Assembly: GCF_043195095.1 (NCBI RefSeq)
Contig: NZ_JBAFWN010000007.1
Length of the DNA stretch: 64,000 nt
DNA from: NCEH01 sp043195095
GTDB lineage: Bacteria > Pseudomonadota > Alphaproteobacteria > Rhizobiales > Xanthobacteraceae
Strand: one strand, 5' to 3'
The position numbers and the translations under genes were made by a program. The notes below the pieces were generated by a model. The model did not search any database. It worked only from the letters and a program-made list of their open reading frames with translations, and was not told the DNA's origin. This document shows positions 7,858 to 15,387 of the stretch, in pieces (within the stretch, counting starts at the first letter, position 1; every line of letters starts with the position of its first letter).

Positions 7858-8709
7858 TCAGGCGCCCTTGATGAGGCCCTGCGGACGCAGGGCGAGAACG
7901 GCGATGAAGATGACGAACAGGCAGAGATTCTGAAGGTGGATGGGGAAGAACAGGGTGGAGACCGACTGCACGATCCCCACCACCAGCCCGCCGGCCAGCG
8001 CGCCCGCGACACTGCCGAGGCCGCCCAGGACCACCACGGTGAACATGACCACCACGAATTGGCCGCCGATGGTGGGGCTGACCGTGATGTAGGGCAGGAT
8101 GACCGCGCCGCCGAAGGCGGTGAGCGCGACCCCGAGGCCGAACGCCACCCCGTAGGTGAGGCGGGTATCCACCCCGTTCAGGGTCGCCGCCATGGGATCC
8201 TGCGCCACCGCACGGATGGCGCGTCCGGTCCAGGAGCGGTCGAGAAACAGCCACAAGGCGGCGGAGAGGAACAGCGCGGCGGCGAACGCATAGAGATAAG
8301 GCGCGCCGACGAATATATCGCCCAGCCGGAAGCCCTGGACTTGGTAAGGCACGCTGACAGACCGGAAATCCGAGCCGAAGAGCATGAGCGCGGCATTTTC
8401 CAGCACGATCAGCAGCCCCACGGTGAGAAACACCTGGGCCGCCGGCGGCGCCTTCAGCACGCGGGCGATCAGCAGACGCTGCACCAGATAGCCGACCACG
8501 AACACCACGATGAACGAGAGCACCGAGCCCAGCAGCGGGTCGAGCCCCAGATAGCGCCAGGCAAACCAGGCCACATACATGCCGAGCATCAAAAATTCGG
8601 CCTGGGCGAAATTGACGACGCCCAGCACGCCGAACACGAGGGACAGGCCCGTGGCGATGACGCCATAGACCCCGCCCAGAAGGATGCCGTCGACCAAGGA
8701 TTGCAGCAT
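7858..8709 (-). CDS. livH: Branched-chain amino-acid-type ABC transporter permease LivH
   Basis: This 283-residue permease has about eight membrane segments and the LivH marks GVYGVIATGLSLVFGVLGVV, NFAQAEFLMLGMY, the coupling loop AIRAVAQDPMAATLNGVD, and GGLGSVAGALAGGLVVG. The start ATG is at 8709 (MLQSLVDG). The in-frame extension upstream would cover the hairpin between this gene and the binding-protein gene and is rejected. It lies 68 bases downstream of the binding-protein gene and three bases upstream of livM. Confidence 0.93.
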   Translation of the reverse strand: MLQSLVDGILLGGVYGVIATGLSLVFGVLGVVNFAQAEFLMLGMYVAWFAWRYLGLDPLLGSVLSFIVVFVVGYLVQRLLIARVLKAPPAAQVFLTVGLLIVLENAALMLFGSDFRSVSVPYQVQGFRLGDIFVGAPYLYAFAAALFLSAALWLFLDRSWTGRAIRAVAQDPMAATLNGVDTRLTYGVAFGLGVALTAFGGAVILPYITVSPTIGGQFVVVMFTVVVLGGLGSVAGALAGGLVVGIVQSVSTLFFPIHLQNLCLFVIFIAVLALRPQGLIKGA

Positions 8710-8736
8710 GATGTCCACCGGGATGGGAAGGAAGAA

Positions 8737-8758
8737 GCCCTCTCCCGCGGGAGAGGGC
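8737..8758 (-). repeat. Perfect 22-base palindrome between binding-protein and permease genes
   Basis: Eleven-base arms GCCCTCTCCCG and CGGGAGAGGGC meet with no loop residues left over. The hairpin lies in the 68-base gap of a co-directional operon. In such a place a hairpin usually protects the upstream message or partly stops transcription, giving more binding protein than permease. The same palindrome type is often dispersed in GC-rich genomes. Confidence 0.6.
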
Positions 8759-8777
8759 ACGGCGACGGGGATGCGGC

Positions 8778-9995
8778 TCAGGGCACCGGCTTGCCGGCCC
8801 ACACCGGCTTCTGCTTCGCCGACTTGGGGGGATAGACGGTGACCGGCTCATCGCCGCGCCACTGCACCATGATGGGGAAGGCCGAGGCATTGAGGCCGTT
8901 GGCGTCGAACTTCACGCAGCCGCCCGGCACGCCGCGCGCGAAACCGGCGCAATAATCCAGGGTGGCCAGCGCGTCGCGGATCTTTTCCGGATCCTTCGAC
9001 TTGGCCTTCTCGATGGCCTGCACCACCGCGTCCAGCGCCGCCGCATGGATCAGCGCCTCCTGGGTGATGAAGGTGCCGTATTTTTCCTTGTACTTGGCGG
9101 CGAGGTCCGGGATCAGGTCGCCCGAGGCGGCGGCAACCGACAGCACGCCTTCGGCATATTCGCCGAGGCCCTTCTTGAAGTCCGGGATGATGTAGCCGGC
9201 CGCGCCGCCGACCACGGGAATGTCGATCTGCTGCTGGCGCAGCGCGCGGATGATCTGCAGGCCGTCATTGAGATAGGAGACCGGGAAGGCCATCTGCGCG
9301 CCGGACGCGCGCAGCTTGTTCACCAGCGGGGACACATCGGTGATGCCGAGGGGATAGGCCTCGTCGAGCACCACCTGGACGCCGGCCTTGGCGGCGGCGG
9401 CCCGCAGGCCCTTCGCCTGGGCGGTGCCATAAGCGGTGTCCTCATAGAGGATGGCCACCTTCTCGATTTTCTCGCCCGCCGCCTTGGCGATCTCGGCGGC
9501 GTAATCGAATTGCGCCGCGCCGAACACTGTGCCCTTGGGCGACACCTGGAACACGTATTTGTAGCCGCGCTCGGTGATCTGGTCGGCGAACGCGAAGGTG
9601 ACAAGCGGGATGCCCGCGCGCTCGGTGACCTCGGACGCCGCAAGCGTGATGGAGGAGACGAAGGCGCCGATGACGGCGCTGACATTGTTCTGGGAAATCA
9701 GGCGCTGGGTTGCGGCCGCCGCCGTCGCGGGGGTGGGAACATCCGCCGTGACGAGGCTGATCTTGGCTCCGCCCAGCGCCTTGATGCCGCCGGCCGCATT
9801 GATCATCTCCGCCGCCAGCTCGGTGCCGCGCTGCGACCCGATGCCGAACTGCGCATTGGGACCGCTGAGCGGCTGGATCACGCCGATCACCACGTCTTCC
9901 GCAGCCACAGCGCGCGTCACCGCGGCTGTGCCGCACATCGCCAGGCCCATGAGGCCGGCCAGAACAAGGCGGCGGCGGACGATCGCTTGGAACAT
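8778..9995 (-). CDS. LivK-type periplasmic substrate-binding protein (copy 1)
   Basis: This 405-residue exported protein is a type I periplasmic binding protein (Peripla_BP_6). The signal peptide has arginines, then a hydrophobic stretch ending near residue 30 (RAVAAED). The mature part starts VVIGVIQPLSGPNAQFG and has the two-lobe pattern with ATAAAATQRLIS, DTAYGTAQAKGL and GGAAGYIIPDF. The ATG at 9995 has GAGGTGA five bases before it; a GTG three codons upstream is a weaker choice. It heads the liv-nitrilase operon. A close paralogue is encoded divergently at 10448. The ligand is not known; aldoxime, nitrile or acid are possible from context. Confidence 0.9.
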   Translation of the reverse strand: MFQAIVRRRLVLAGLMGLAMCGTAAVTRAVAAEDVVIGVIQPLSGPNAQFGIGSQRGTELAAEMINAAGGIKALGGAKISLVTADVPTPATAAAATQRLISQNNVSAVIGAFVSSITLAASEVTERAGIPLVTFAFADQITERGYKYVFQVSPKGTVFGAAQFDYAAEIAKAAGEKIEKVAILYEDTAYGTAQAKGLRAAAAKAGVQVVLDEAYPLGITDVSPLVNKLRASGAQMAFPVSYLNDGLQIIRALRQQQIDIPVVGGAAGYIIPDFKKGLGEYAEGVLSVAAASGDLIPDLAAKYKEKYGTFITQEALIHAAALDAVVQAIEKAKSKDPEKIRDALATLDYCAGFARGVPGGCVKFDANGLNASAFPIMVQWRGDEPVTVYPPKSAKQKPVWAGKPVP

Positions 9996-10447
9996 GGTGC
10001 TCACCTCGCAGGAGAGGGCCTCTGCGGACCCGATGCGGGCGAACCTAAGGCATGTCGGAAATTTTCGTCAATCTCTCCCATATGTCGAAAATTCAGCATT
10101 CGCGGTCAAGAAAGCATCAATATCATTTAACATATTGATTTTTAACATTTTAATATGCCTGAAAAATATTCAATGAGGCCGATTATGATCCGGACTAATC
10201 GGTGTCGGAATTTTCAGACGAACATTGATCCCTCTGAGACCCAGCTTCGAGCCTTCCAATACCGTCCATAAAAATCGAATCCGGCTCTTTGTCGCGTTAT
10301 GCCGACTTCATTGAAAATTGGAAAAATCCTTTCAAATGCTGATTTATCTAAGGGCGTTGGGATAAAAATATCTCCTGTCGTCGGAAAAAATTGACAACTG
10401 TCTCACTTCGTTTTCATTCTAGGCCCGCCTTCAAAAAAGACGGGAAC
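9996..10447. promoter_or_regulatory. AT-rich divergent control region of the aldoxime-nitrile locus
   Basis: These 452 bases separate the two divergent binding-protein genes and are far richer in A and T than the surroundings. Three near copies of TGTCGgAAaaTTtC occur (10053-10066, 10083-10096, 10203-10217), and a weaker one (GTCGGAAAAAATT) lies at about 10379. A perfect inverted repeat, ATCAATAT and ATATTGAT with an eight-base spacer, lies at 10116-10139, and TTTAACAT is repeated beside it. No gene is seen. The repeats are candidate operator sites for the TrmB-like regulator or another factor; this is inference. Confidence 0.55.
10391..10420 (+). promoter_or_regulatory. Candidate promoter of the second binding-protein gene
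   Basis: A perfect -35 element TTGACA at 10391-10396 is followed after 18 bases by CATTCT as a possible -10 element. It lies about 30 bases before the ATG at 10448. The -10 match is weak. Confidence 0.35.
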
Positions 10448-11662
10448 ATGCATATGCGCGACATCTGGAGCGGGAGCCGGGCGGCAGCGATCGCCGTCGG
10501 CGTCTCCCTGGCCGCCCTTACCCCCGCCGCCGCACAGGAGAGCGTGAAGATCGGCGTCGTCCTGCCGCTCAGCGGCCCGAACGCCCAGTTCGGCGTTAAC
10601 AGCCGCAACGGCATCGAAATGGCGGCGGAGGCCATCAATGCGTCCGGCGGCCTCAAGGGCCTCGGCGGCGCGAAGATCGAGTTGGTCTATGCCGACGTGC
10701 CGAGCCCGGCGACGGCGGCCGCCGCCACCCAGCGCCTGCTCAGCCAGGACAAGGTGGTGGGCATGCTCGGAGCGTTCGTCTCATCGGTGACGCTGGCCGC
10801 TTCCGAGGTCACGGAGCGCGCGGGCATCCCCATGATCACCCATTCCTTCGCCGACCAGATCACGTCGCGCGGCTACAAATACATCTTCCAGGTCTCGGCC
10901 AAGGCGACCACCTACGGACAGGCGCAATTCGATTATGCCGCGGCGCTGGCCAAGAAGGCCGGCGCGCCCGTCACCAAGGTCGCCATCTTCTACGAGGACA
11001 CCGCCTATGGCACCGCCCAGGCCAAGGGCCTGCGCGAAGCGGCGAACAAGGCCGGCATTCCCCTGGTGGTGGACGAGGCCTATCCCCTCGGCATCACCGA
11101 TGTATCCCCGCTGATCAACAAGCTGCGCGCGTCCGGGGCGGACATCGTTTTCCCCGTGTCCTATTTCAACGACGCGCTTCAAATCATCCGCGCCATGCGC
11201 CAGCAGAAGATCGAGATGCCCATCGTCGGCGGCGCGGCCGGATACATCATTCCCGACTTCGCCAAGGGGCTCGGCGAATATGCCGACGGGGTGTTCTCCA
11301 TCGCCCCCGCCAATTACGACCTCGCCCCGGCGCTCGCCGCCAAATACAAGGAAAAGTACGGGACGTTCATGACCCATGAGGTGATCATGTATGGCGCCGC
11401 GCTCGAACACATGGCGAAGGCCATCGACACCGCCAAGTCGCGCGATCCCGACAAGATCCGCGACGCCATCGCCGCGCTGAAGCTGTGCGGCGAGGGTTTC
11501 GCCAAGGGCATTCCCGGCGGCTGCACCGCCTTCGATGCCAATGGGCTCTCAAGCACCGCCTATCCCATCTTCGTGGAATGGCGCGGCGCCGATCTTGCCA
11601 CGGTCTATCCCTTCGAAACCGCCAAGGCCGCCGCGCGCTGGAACGACAAGACCCTCAACTGA
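10448..11662 (+). CDS. LivK-type periplasmic substrate-binding protein (copy 2)
   Basis: This 404-residue type I binding protein is clearly paralogous to the divergent copy at 8778-9995: both contain LPLSGPNAQFG, ATAAAATQRL, YEDTAYGTAQAKGL, DEAYPLGITDVSPL and GGAAGYIIPDF. The signal peptide ends near AAAQES. ATG codons at 10448 and 10454 are both possible; the ribosome site is weak. A TTG further upstream coincides with the -35 element and is rejected. It lies directly before the aldoxime dehydratase gene and has no permease of its own, so it most likely feeds the LivFGHM transporter encoded divergently, perhaps with a different ligand. Confidence 0.9.
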   Translation: MHMRDIWSGSRAAAIAVGVSLAALTPAAAQESVKIGVVLPLSGPNAQFGVNSRNGIEMAAEAINASGGLKGLGGAKIELVYADVPSPATAAAATQRLLSQDKVVGMLGAFVSSVTLAASEVTERAGIPMITHSFADQITSRGYKYIFQVSAKATTYGQAQFDYAAALAKKAGAPVTKVAIFYEDTAYGTAQAKGLREAANKAGIPLVVDEAYPLGITDVSPLINKLRASGADIVFPVSYFNDALQIIRAMRQQKIEMPIVGGAAGYIIPDFAKGLGEYADGVFSIAPANYDLAPALAAKYKEKYGTFMTHEVIMYGAALEHMAKAIDTAKSRDPDKIRDAIAALKLCGEGFAKGIPGGCTAFDANGLSSTAYPIFVEWRGADLATVYPFETAKAAARWNDKTLN

Positions 11663-11669
11663 TGCCGGT

Positions 11670-11697
11670 GGCCGCGACGCCTTTCCGCGCCGCGGCC
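11670..11697 (+). repeat. Hairpin between binding-protein copy 2 and aldoxime dehydratase
   Basis: Seven-base arms GGCCGCG and CGCGGCC enclose a 14-base loop, starting eight bases after the stop codon. It may reduce transcription into the enzyme gene or protect the upstream message. Confidence 0.4.
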
Positions 11698-11737
11698 CCT
11701 GTCCCTGCCCGATCTGTTCCCGTCCCGCGAGCCCGCC

Positions 11738-12805
11738 ATGGTTTTCCACATCACCTATCCGCGCATCGTCCCGGAACGCCGCCCGCCCGGCCACGAACCG
11801 GCGGCGCCCCGCTTCTCCCTGCGCTGGAGCGAACCCGTCGGGCTACTGGTCAGCGATTATTTCGCGCTTCAGGGCGAGGGGCTCAGCTGGGCCGAGCAGG
11901 CGGACTTCTTCGCCCGCCTCACCGCCAGCTTCGACCTGGACGGCCCGTGCGCACACGAAATCATGCGCACCACCGACGAGACCGGCGCGGTCAACGCCAT
12001 CCTGGTCGCCTATTGGCTGGACGCGACGGCCCATGCCCGCTGGAGCGCGGCCTCGCCGTTCATGACCTGGTTCCGCGACCCCGCCCGGCACGCGGAACCG
12101 CGCGGCCTGTGGCGGGAAACCATCTGCGTGCCCTATGATCGGCACGAGACCATTTATTCGGCGCAGAACTATCCCATCGGCCTTGCCCGCACGCCGGGCG
12201 CGAGCCTCCAACCCATCACCATGAACGGCTATTTCGGCGCCGCGCGCGACCGCATGCCGGTGTCCGCCATCGACACGCTGGAAAGCCCCTATGGACAGGG
12301 CATGCCGGCGCGCCGCACGCCGGCGAGCCTCGGCCGTCGGCTGCGGGTGACCTCGCCCCACAATATGATCGCCATCCGCTCCGGCCAATATTGGGAAGGC
12401 GCGGGAAACGAGCAGACCGCGGATTATCACGACAATCTCCAGCCCAAGCTGATGCGCGGCATGGGCCATCTCGTGGACAATCCGGTCGAGACCGGCACGC
12501 TGTCGCTCCGCGTGATGACCAATCTCGATCCGCAGGGGGCGCCGCGCCGGGAAACCTCGGTGCACGGCTATTTCATCTCGCTGGAGCACCTGGAGCGCTG
12601 GGCGAAATCCCACGAAACCCATCTGGACATCTATCGCCACGCCATCGCGATGAACCGCCTCTACAAGGAGAAGCGGGAGGTCGTCACCTGGCACGAGGTA
12701 TTCGCCCTGCTGGAGGGAACGCACATGGAATATGTGAACTGCCATCCCGGCACAGGCCTGCTGCCCTATTTCGAAGCCGTAGATCTCTGGCCCACCGGCA
12801 TCTGA
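11738..12805 (+). CDS. Aldoxime dehydratase (phenylacetaldoxime dehydratase family, haem enzyme)
   Basis: This 355-residue protein belongs to the haem-dependent aldoxime dehydratases (OxdA/OxdB/OxdRE), which remove water from R-CH=NOH to form a nitrile. The length fits the family. Visible active-site marks are MNGYFGAARDRMP (Arg170), IRSGQYW (Ser215), the haem-ligand region AKSHETHLDIY (His292/His295) and VNCHPGTG (His336); they correspond to the Arg, Ser, proximal His and distal His known in the family. The ATG at 11738 is the first good start. It follows a LivK-type binding-protein gene and lies across a shared promoter region from a nitrilase operon. This forms the two-step aldoxime to acid pathway. 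The physiological aldoxime is unknown; a plant aldoxime is plausible. Confidence 0.9.
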   Translation: MVFHITYPRIVPERRPPGHEPAAPRFSLRWSEPVGLLVSDYFALQGEGLSWAEQADFFARLTASFDLDGPCAHEIMRTTDETGAVNAILVAYWLDATAHARWSAASPFMTWFRDPARHAEPRGLWRETICVPYDRHETIYSAQNYPIGLARTPGASLQPITMNGYFGAARDRMPVSAIDTLESPYGQGMPARRTPASLGRRLRVTSPHNMIAIRSGQYWEGAGNEQTADYHDNLQPKLMRGMGHLVDNPVETGTLSLRVMTNLDPQGAPRRETSVHGYFISLEHLERWAKSHETHLDIYRHAIAMNRLYKEKREVVTWHEVFALLEGTHMEYVNCHPGTGLLPYFEAVDLWPTGI

Positions 12806-12807
12806 GG

Positions 12808-12827
12808 GCCCGCCGCGCGCGGCGGGC
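12808..12827 (+). terminator. Perfect 20-base GC palindrome after aldoxime dehydratase
   Basis: Ten-base arms GCCCGCCGCG and CGCGGCGGGC begin two bases after the stop codon and are followed by GTATT. It probably ends the binding-protein/aldoxime dehydratase transcript, although no strong T-run follows. Confidence 0.5.
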
Positions 12828-12882
12828 GTATTGGGGCGGTCGCACGGTTCATGTAGCGTGCATCCTCTACGGAGGGTGCGTC

Positions 12883-13863
12883 ATGAGCCTGAATCGTCGA
12901 TTGTTTCTTTCCGGCGCGGCGGTCGCGCCAATGGCCCTCGCCACGCCCGCCCTCGCGGCCTCAACGCCTGAGGCGGTGCGCGCCGGACTGAGTCAATTCG
13001 ACAAGATCCCGGCCACGAAAAGCGCCCTCATCGTCTGCGAGGGACCGGGCCAGAGCTGGAAGGACGCTCGCGATCCGCAGGTTCCGCTGTTCATCGGCAG
13101 CGCGGTGAAGACCTTCATCCTCGCCCAGGCGCTACGCGCCGCGGAATCCGGTCTGTTGTCCGAGACCGACCAATGGACAGTGGATGACGCTGTGCGCTCC
13201 GCCAGCAGCCCGGTGCTTCTCAACCTGACCGGCACCACCCAGGCACGCAGTATCCTCGAGGCCATGATCGCCCACAGCGACAACACCGCCACCGACATCG
13301 CGCTTGCGAAAGTGGGCCCGGACAAGGTGCGCGCCCTGATCGCCGAAGCCGGGCTTAAGAACACACGCATTCCCGATTCGACCCGCCGCCTGTTCTCCTA
13401 CATCGCCGGCGCGCCGCTCGGCACGGATATCGGCTGGGAGGGCGTGAAGAAGCTGGAAACCGGCTGGATGCCCGGGCCGCCGCGTGCGCCCGTCAATGAC
13501 CAGGAAACCATGGTCAGCAGCGCTGACGAATTGGTGAAATGGTATCAGACGGCGCTCACCGGCGCCTTCTTCTCAAAGCCGGAAAGCCTCACGGAATTCA
13601 TGCGCATCCAGTCCATGGCCGACGCCATCGCCCAGGTGGTGCCGCCCGGCATCGCGGCCTATGCGAAGGGCGGGAGCATCGACTGGGGCGATTTCCACTG
13701 CTTCTGCCTGCCGGGCCAGATGGTGGTGGGCGCCGCACGCGTCACCTTCTGCTTCACGGTCAATTGGACCGGGACGGACGCCAGCGTCGCGGCGGTGTTT
13801 CCGCCTTTCCGCGACGCCGTGGCCGCGATCCTGAAGGGCGCCGTGGACGCGCTCCGGGCCTGA
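12883..13863 (+). CDS. Tat-exported class A beta-lactamase-like serine hydrolase
   Basis: This 326-residue protein starts MSLNRRLFLSGAAVA, a twin-arginine-type signal with a hydrophobic core ending at ALAAS. The penicillin-binding fold is marked by SAVK (S-x-x-K nucleophile and base), SDN in AHSDNTATD, and KGG in AYAKGGSIDW in place of the usual KTG. This pattern suits class A beta-lactamase-related hydrolases; whether it degrades beta-lactams is not shown. GGAGGG lies seven bases before the ATG at 12883. It is separated from the aldoxime dehydratase by a hairpin and converges with an MFS gene 36 bases away. Confidence 0.82.
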   Translation: MSLNRRLFLSGAAVAPMALATPALAASTPEAVRAGLSQFDKIPATKSALIVCEGPGQSWKDARDPQVPLFIGSAVKTFILAQALRAAESGLLSETDQWTVDDAVRSASSPVLLNLTGTTQARSILEAMIAHSDNTATDIALAKVGPDKVRALIAEAGLKNTRIPDSTRRLFSYIAGAPLGTDIGWEGVKKLETGWMPGPPRAPVNDQETMVSSADELVKWYQTALTGAFFSKPESLTEFMRIQSMADAIAQVVPPGIAAYAKGGSIDWGDFHCFCLPGQMVVGAARVTFCFTVNWTGTDASVAAVFPPFRDAVAAILKGAVDALRA

Positions 13864-13899
13864 GCCCAAGCGCCCGGAAAAGCGCCCGGCAGGGCAGGT

Positions 13900-15216
13900 T
13901 CAGCCGCCGCCGAGCTCCAGCTTCTTGTTCCACTGCAGCGCCAGCAAGGTACAGATGGCGCCGGAAAGCAGATAGGCGCCCGCCGAGATGAGGCCGAAGC
14001 TGCTGGACAGGGCCAGCGCCACCAGCGGCGCGAAGCCGGCGCCGAACAGCCAGGCAAAATCATTGGTCAGGGCCGACGCCGTATAGCGATAATTGCGCCC
14101 GAAATTGGATGCCACCGCGCCCGACGCCTGGCCGAAGGACAGGCCGAGCAGAACGAAGCCGAGCACCATGAACGCGGTTTCGCCCACCACGCCGCCATTG
14201 AGCAATTGCGGGGCAAAGCCGCTGAACACCGCGATGGCGGCGGCAGTGGCGCCGAGCAGGTTGCGGCGCCCCACGCGATCCGCCACGAAGCCCGAGGCGA
14301 CGATCGCGCCGATGCCGAACACCGCGCCGACGATCTCGATCAGCAGGAAGCGCGCCGGCCCCTCGCTGGTGAACAGATACACCCAGGAGAGCGGGAACAC
14401 CGTGACCATGTGGAACAGCGCGAACGTGGCGAGCGGGGCGAAGGCGCCCACGATGATGCCGTGCTTTTCCGCCCGCACCGTCTCCGTCACCGTCGCCGGG
14501 CGAAGCTCGCCGCGCTTGAACAGCTCGGTATATTCCGGCGTCACCGCCATGCGCAGGCGGGCAAACAGCGCCACCACATTGATCGCGAAGGCGACGAAGA
14601 AGGGATAGCGCCAGCCCCAGCTGAAAAAATCCTCCGGGGAGAGATTGGCCACGAAGAAGGCGAACAGCCCGTTCGCGACGATGAGGCCCAGCGGCGCGCC
14701 CAATTGCGGGATCATCGCATACCAGCCGCGCCGCTCCGCCGGGGCGTTCATCGCCAGCAGCGGCGCCAGCCCGTCCCAGGTGCCGCCCCAGGACAGGCCC
14801 TGTCCGATGCGGCACGCCGCGAGCACAAAGGCGGAAGCCGAGCCGATGTGCTCATAACCCGGCAAAAAGGCGATGGCGACGGTGGAGGTGCCCAGCAGAA
14901 GCAGGGCCAAGGTGAGCTTCGCGCCGCGCCCATGGGCCCGGTCGATGGCCATGAAGAGTGCAGTGCCGAAGGGCCGCGCGATGAACGCGAGGGCGAAAAT
15001 GGCAAAGGAATAGAGTGTTCCCGTCAGGGCATCCACATAGGGAAACACCAGCTTCGGAAAGACCAGTACGGCCGCCGTTGCGTAAACGAAGAAATCGAAG
15101 AACTCTGAGGTTCGGCCAATGATGACCCCGATGGCAATCTCGCCGGGGTCCACGTCGCCATGGCCGGCATGGATCTGCCTCGCGTCCCGTTCAATCGTCG
15201 ATGACGCATTCGCCAT
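13900..15216 (-). CDS. MFS transporter (metabolite:H+ symporter type)
   Basis: This 438-residue membrane protein has about twelve hydrophobic segments with the central loop near residue 230. The start region GVIIGRTSEFFDFFVYATAA and the FIARPFGTALF stretch match the metabolite:proton symporter (KgtP/ProP-like) group, and the loop DRVGRRNLLG matches the repeated MFS loop motif. It is transcribed away from cyoA, with 171 bases between the two starts. The substrate is unknown. Confidence 0.87.
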   Translation of the reverse strand: MANASSTIERDARQIHAGHGDVDPGEIAIGVIIGRTSEFFDFFVYATAAVLVFPKLVFPYVDALTGTLYSFAIFALAFIARPFGTALFMAIDRAHGRGAKLTLALLLLGTSTVAIAFLPGYEHIGSASAFVLAACRIGQGLSWGGTWDGLAPLLAMNAPAERRGWYAMIPQLGAPLGLIVANGLFAFFVANLSPEDFFSWGWRYPFFVAFAINVVALFARLRMAVTPEYTELFKRGELRPATVTETVRAEKHGIIVGAFAPLATFALFHMVTVFPLSWVYLFTSEGPARFLLIEIVGAVFGIGAIVASGFVADRVGRRNLLGATAAAIAVFSGFAPQLLNGGVVGETAFMVLGFVLLGLSFGQASGAVASNFGRNYRYTASALTNDFAWLFGAGFAPLVALALSSSFGLISAGAYLLSGAICTLLALQWNKKLELGGG

Positions 15217-15314
15217 GATCTTCGCACCAATATGGAGTTGCTTTTCATACGCCAGTCCCGCCCCGCTGGGAAGCAGCCTGCCGCAGGCTCCTTATTCCCT
15301 CGCGAGTGTGCGTT

Positions 15315-15339
15315 GCGGCATTGGGCAAATTGTCCAATG
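15315..15339. promoter_or_regulatory. Inverted repeat and RegR-box-like sequence before cyoA
   Basis: CATTGGGCAA and TTGTCCAATG flank a single A at 15319-15339, with nine of ten positions paired. Overlapping it, GCGGCATTGGGC (15315-15326) fits the first twelve positions of the RegR-box consensus GNGRCRTTNNGNCGC, but the final CGC is absent. It lies 49 bases before the cyoA start and between divergent genes. A role for the RegA-type regulator encoded at 21733 is plausible but unproven. Confidence 0.4.
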
Positions 15340-15387
15340 TCCCTCGTGTTGCAGCGCAGCTAGCGATGCGGCGAGCCCACCACGTGC

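Noticed and set aside
6827..8890. A 687-codon minus-strand frame over livM and livH
   Set aside because: It is a shifted shadow of the permease genes, rich in Arg and Pro, while the other frame gives clear LivM and LivH proteins.
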